Shown piece after piece: positions 59,418-64,000 of a DNA stretch of 64,000 bases. Under the pieces are notes generated by a model that was not told where the DNA came from, made no database searches, and was given only the letters and a program-made list of their open reading frames with translations. How positions within the stretch are numbered: position 1 is the stretch's first letter; each line of letters starts with the position of its first letter. The position numbers and the translations under genes are program-made. Source of the DNA: Moniliophthora roreri (Eukaryota > Basidiomycota > Agaricomycetes > Agaricales > Marasmiaceae); assembly GCA_001466705.2 (NCBI GenBank), contig LATX02000185.1:558001-622000 (forward strand), read 5' to 3'.

Positions 59418-61100
59418 TTACTTGTAGTGCTTCAGCACGATGCCATTGATTATCTCCTCGTCGACCTTCGCTTCTCCTTGCTGCTCTCCACTCTTCCATA
59501 CAGTTTTTGACTGACCATATGCCAAAGATCTACCCTTTCTCCATTCCTCCATCGTCGGCGCGTTCTCATCCGACTCAAATCGTCGCTGGATGCCCACTCG
59601 CTGAAGAACAGGGCTATCCGTAAGAGGTGCTAATTTCACATGGTAGTCTGGAATGGTGAAGTAGCCGATACCTAGACGAGTTACATTACGTTGGTCGGCC
59701 GGAGGTTGAACAACTCTAGCACAGATATGAACATTAGCCGGTAGATAACGGAAATGGGACTCGCAACCGACCTGTGAATCGTAGCCTTGTAGTAACCTCC
59801 CGAGAGAAAGTCCAGGGCATCCCCTATGTTAACGATCTTGGGCACATTAGGACCGCGTAGCCATAGTAAGAACCCTAATACGTACAATAGCATTTTCGAT
59901 ATGCTTCACCTATTTCCACTTGCCGTCCACTCCAAGAACTTGCAATGCCATGACAGGCTGACTGTACAGGAGGGTGATGCTACCAATGTCTGTAGGATAA
60001 AAAACGACCTGACGATCAGCGATAAACTTATTCGGTCCGTGCCAGATGTGAGCTGACCGGTGTGTCCCTTGAGCCAAAGGTTCTGAGATTTGATTTCATC
60101 GTCTTCGGAACGAGGATGACTGATAATTTACTAATGAGGAACAGTTTCTTGACATTGACATGTAGACATACTACTTCATGAGTCGTACTGTTCAAGAGAA
60201 CTGATTGTGAGCCTAGCTATATGAAAGACCACGAGACATACCATGCGATTCTCCGTTAGACAGGAAATCGTGCATATCTACAAAGGTGTTCTCAGAGAGT
60301 CCCAACCCAGTCGCTAAGAGGCTAAAGTCGAGCCAAATTTTAGCTTTGTACTCAGGAAATAGAGAGGAAAAGGCCATACCGAAGAATGGGCTGTACGACA
60401 TTGAAATGATTGTGTCTAGAGAACGCCTCCACTTCAGGAAGGAACGGGCGTATCGCTTCAGGATGATCTCGCCGCGACACATTCTTGTTGACTATCATGA
60501 TTTCAGTACCGAGGCTGATATTAAGGATGTGATAACACGTTACTGTTGTACTGCTCCAGTTGGTCCCTGACTCCTCCTTCGATATGCTGAGGCCGTGTCA
60601 ATCAGATTTCAGCTCCTTGGCTAGAGACAATAATCGAACGCACCCAGTATTGCCTAAGTTTGTAGCCGTCGAGAAATCCTGTTTCATGAGCCCTGGCATC
60701 ATAAACTTTCTTCTCGTTCTCAGATACTTGTGTAAATGGAACATCGGCAATGTCGAAAATACGTTCCGTCTGAGCCGGCGCGTGGTTGAATGAGAATCAA
60801 AAAAGACTGAGTCATCAGAACGACATGCCTGAGAAGGGGTGTATCCGTGATTGATCACGTAGAGAAAGCCTTGCGCTGACATGGCACTCCGTATTTCGCC
60901 TGCGAGCTCCTGAAAAGCCCCAGGTGTTGAATGAGCTTTCGAAAGATCAATGATTGGGAGATCAGCGTAATCCACTTGAGAAATAAAACGTGAGAAATGC
61001 AGCTTCGGAGACGTAGACAGGCAGAGTACAAACAGGCTTCTGTAGTCGGCTGCGCTAGGATATAGCGGGGAACTTCCGGTACAGTAATAAGTCCAGGCAT
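59418..61100 (-). pseudogene. 2OG-Fe(II) dioxygenase, array copy 3, with in-frame stop
   Basis: Starts MPGLITVPEVPRYILAQ at 61100 and follows copy 2 closely: ADLPIIDLSKAHSTPGAF, RIFDIADVPFTQVSENEKK, LWLKGHT, GDALDFLSGGYYKATIHR, QRVGIQRRFESDEN. In the exon after the iron-binding HTD, copies 1 and 2 read GKWRW or GKWKW. This copy reads GKWK then TAG (complement of 59910..59912), a TGG to TAG change. The stop removes the second His ligand and the C-terminus, so the product should be inactive unless the base is a sequencing error. The rest of the frame is intact, so the loss would be recent. Confidence 0.75.
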
Positions 61101-61150
61101 TGTGAGGGAAGCCTACGTCTGACCTTAAATTGGAGGTGCTTTGTGAATGT
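61101..61150. other. Upstream of copy 3, ends at an N
   Basis: Short upstream sequence of dioxygenase copy 3 before the ambiguous base at 61151. The promoter is probably cut off here by the assembly join. Confidence 0.5.
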
Positions 61151-64000
61151 NGGGGGGGGGTTCTTTTTCCTAGTGGTGATAGTCGGCGTATGGATTCAAC
61201 TTTTTTTGCTCCAGTGCGAGGCTCGCAATGCTGCTATAGGTTCGAGGTCTCTTCATCTCCTGTTTCAAGAATGATCACAATCGGGACAGTTGGTACTGCG
61301 ACGACAGCAACGTTATTTATTTATTTTTTTCTTCTTACGGACCGCTTTCTTCTTTTCGCTCGATCTCTTAACGTGCCTAAATTCTACTACTAGCCCGTCG
61401 TACTACTTTTTTTTTTTCCCCTTATCCCTCGACATGTATAGTTTTGGGAGTGACATGGCCTAGAGCCTCTCTCTCTCCCGCTCTGATCGCTGCTTCCGTC
61501 GAGACCGAGACAAGATAACTAACGTCCTGGCTTCGGATTCCTCGGAAGAGTGTATACACATGGGTGTCGAGTCACTCAACTACTCTAGCCGCCTAGTGTG
61601 CTTCGGAAGGGATCAAAAAAGAAAAAGAAAAAGAAAAAAGAAAAGAAAAAGTCCATGTTCCCTTTCAAACCCCCCTTTATGCCTCTAGTTCATCCAATCG
61701 TCGATTGCGACAGACATACATACATCCCAGCGGGGCGGGCCGCGGCGGTTGTTTTTTCCTTTTGAACTGGGTCCTGGAACATGTAGATCTAGATCGAGAA
61801 AGAAGGGGGGGGAAAACTCTTTGGTGTTGGGTGGACTGCAGTCGGACGATAAAGCTAAAGTGACCCTCGAGATTGACGTACCCGCGTCGGAACAATCAAT
61901 GTTTTTTTTTTTTTGCCCGCTATCCACTTGAAACGGGGAAGAAGTGGGGGGGGGGGGGGGGGGGTGTTCTTATAGCAAGATGTTGTGCGAATCATTGCGC
62001 TTTACGCTATTCTCAAGACTACTACTACTACTACTACTGTATATTACGATCGACCGACTCGGCTTGGAGAGAGAGAGAGAAGAGAGAGTAAGAGAAGTAG
62101 GATATGTATTACCTCCCCCCCCCCTATATCCCCACGTTTCCGATAGTGTGTATGTGTGTCGATGCGGCGAGTTGATTTTTGAAGCCCTCGAGAGGGTGTT
62201 TTGGAGAAGACGCGCTGTACTTTATCCGAGTGAGCAATCCTCGATCATGATCGAGGTACCCCCCCCCAGCCCAGAGAGAGAGAGAAAGATCTTGGATTGA
62301 ATGGATAAATTAGCGTACCTTTATCCACTTGGTTTGGTCCGGGTACGCTGATCGAGTTTTTTTTTTTTCTTTTTTTGGGTCCGAGATGCCCCGACTTGGG
62401 ATCCAAGGAACTAGTAGCTTTTTAATTACCCGGCGTGCCCAAGTACAGCAAGGGAGGGGGCCGAAACAAAAAAAAAAAATCTCTCGGCAATAGAGAACGA
62501 TGAGACACACACACACACACACCTTCTCTCCGAGTCGGTCGCTCGGTCAGGTCGGGTGTTAAATCCTTCTCCTTGTCAGTTTCGGGTTTGGCATGTACAT
62601 GAACTCCCTCCCGATCGGAAGGAAGTAAGTAAAGTAAGTAAGTTTGAAACGTTTTTCTGTTATCCCAAACCAACCAAAAAAAAGATCGTTTGCGTTTTGG
62701 CCTTCGTGTCGCGAGCCTCATTGTTTTGCGAAGCCAAATTGGCATTGTGACGTGACGTGCACCGGATTTTGCCGTGGCTGACCACGCGTTTCTCTCTCTC
62801 TCTCTTTCTCTTTTCTTTCCACTGTCACCGTCACCGTCACCCCTTGGACATCACAATCTGCCAAACACCTGCCATGACACTATGTCTCTGATCACAGCGA
62901 AAAGAACTCTTTTTTTTTTTTCGTGTCAACACCTAGAAACCCGGTGTTTGAATCAATGGAAACAAGGGAAGCGTTCAAAAACCGAAGGGAACGTCAACTT
63001 TTTTTCGTTTGTTTTTGGCCATGATGACATGGAGGAAAGAACGAAGATTCACACACATGCGTATGCAGCACATTGGAATTGTTCGAAGGTCTCTCTCTCT
63101 CTTCATTATCCATTATCAACCCTTGCCTTTTTATACAGTTTCCATTCCTATTAACCCAGACTAGTGGTAAACTGACGATCTTTACTACGTAGCCTCTTCG
63201 TAGCCCGAGAGAGAGAGAGGGAAAAAAAACAAAAAAAAAAAACGTCATTGAGCGTGGCGTTGGTATACGAGTTGATCGCAATTTACACGGGGAAGGCTCA
63301 AGCTTCGACGATCCCTGAAAAGCTTTCGGTTCGTTAGTCGGGTGGGTGGAAAAAGCTCGAGAGAGTTTCAGTTTATGGGTTTACCTTACACTGCCCATAA
63401 CCGTGACTTGTGCTCTCCATTCTTACTCTTTTTCACACTCCTCCCCCCCCCCCCCCCCCCCCCTTCTTTCCCCAAGATAACGAACAAAGAAAAAAAAGTC
63501 ATCATGAAACAGGAATGGTATCCTAGGTTGTAACCATTTCTTCTTCCCGCAATCGGACCAAGGTGATAGTTGCTTTTCTGATTTGATTGACTTGGTTTAA
63601 GAAGAAGGGAAGGGAACTGTTGAATGTACGCATGCCCACTTTCCGAGTCACCTACTCGGAAAAAGAAAATCCGTACTTTTTTTTTTTTTTTCCGCCGCCA
63701 CACATTGAGATGTAAACGTAGACGGCCTCTCTCTCCTCTCTCACTCAGCGAGCGAGCGAGCGAGCGTCTATTCGATATCCGACCGACAACAGGCCATCAA
63801 GGCATCAAAAAAAAAGTGCGATAACCGTGTAGCCGATTTCCGATTTCCGAATGTAAACGTAACAGTTGTTCTTGTACGGTACGACTTTTTCTTTTTCCTT
63901 TATTTTTATTTTTTTTTTGAATTTCAACTTGGGAACGTAAATGAAATCGGTCACATAGTTACAAGGCACTCACTTTCCCCCCCCCCTCTTACCCACGAGG
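61151..64000. other. N followed by homopolymer- and microsatellite-rich DNA
   Basis: A single N at 61151 precedes ~2.85 kb of different character. It contains G runs (19 at 61946-61964), C runs (about 21 at 63443-63463), many T and A runs of 9-14, (CTA)n near 62017-62037, (AC)n near 62503-62521, (TC)n near 62788-62806, (AGTA)n near 62625-62641 and (GAGC)n near 63748-63765. Open frames here are short and made of repeats; no gene can be supported. It may be a long regulatory region of a gene beyond the window, or a separate contig. Confidence 0.6.

Noticed and set aside
61700..63824. Many small frames in the terminal low-complexity region
   Set aside because: They consist of homopolymer and dinucleotide translations with no conserved motif.

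Overview
This window looks like nuclear DNA of a mushroom-forming basidiomycete (Agaricomycetes). Genes are densely packed on both strands and are split by many short GT-AG introns of about 50-60 bases. The gene set fits that group: a single-module adenylate-forming reductase, tandem 2-oxoglutarate dioxygenases, a Zn2Cys6 factor with the fungal middle region, CWC22, coatomer beta', and a SWIM/MULE transposon with a nested Ty3/gypsy-like element. No tRNA, rRNA, CRISPR array or prokaryote-type operon was seen.

Layout. 0-13 kb: an edge-truncated Ser/Pro-rich protein, a MYND-finger protein, a secreted GH43-like glycosidase, a ketopantoate reductase-family enzyme and an adenylate-forming reductase (AFR). 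13-26 kb: a transposon island. A Mutator-like (MULE/SWIM) relic with ~72-bp terminal inverted repeats sits about 235 bases upstream of the AFR start codon. It is split by an LTR retrotransposon with a perfect 5-bp target duplication. Further right are a small TA-flanked inverted-repeat element and a decayed duplicate of the AFR 5' end that seems to preserve the pre-insertion site. 26-44.8 kb: housekeeping genes, namely an M20 amidohydrolase, a broken F-box gene, a LACTB2-type metallo-beta-lactamase protein, CWC22, coatomer beta', a TPT-family transporter, a RING protein and an RGG/leucine-rich protein. 44.8-54.3 kb: a Zn2Cys6 regulator divergent from an FAD-linked oxidase, then a secreted CAP/PR-1 protein, an NmrA-like protein and a Lys-rich nuclear-type protein. 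54.5-61.1 kb: three head-to-tail 2OG-Fe(II) dioxygenase paralogues, the third carrying an in-frame stop. 61.15-64 kb: gene-free sequence full of homopolymers and microsatellites, beginning at an N.

Main observations. (1) Nested transposons, with LTR differences that are all transitions and mostly at CG/TG/CA sites, as methyl-cytosine decay would give. (2) A duplicated locus that appears to record the empty site of the MULE. (3) A perfect 1,537-bp tandem copy joined by one N, most likely an assembly artefact. (4) The dioxygenase array with one apparently dead copy. I found no clearly new defence-like system; the least explained coding material is the foreign segment inside the LTR element and the zinc-ligand-rich protein at 52.8-54.2 kb.
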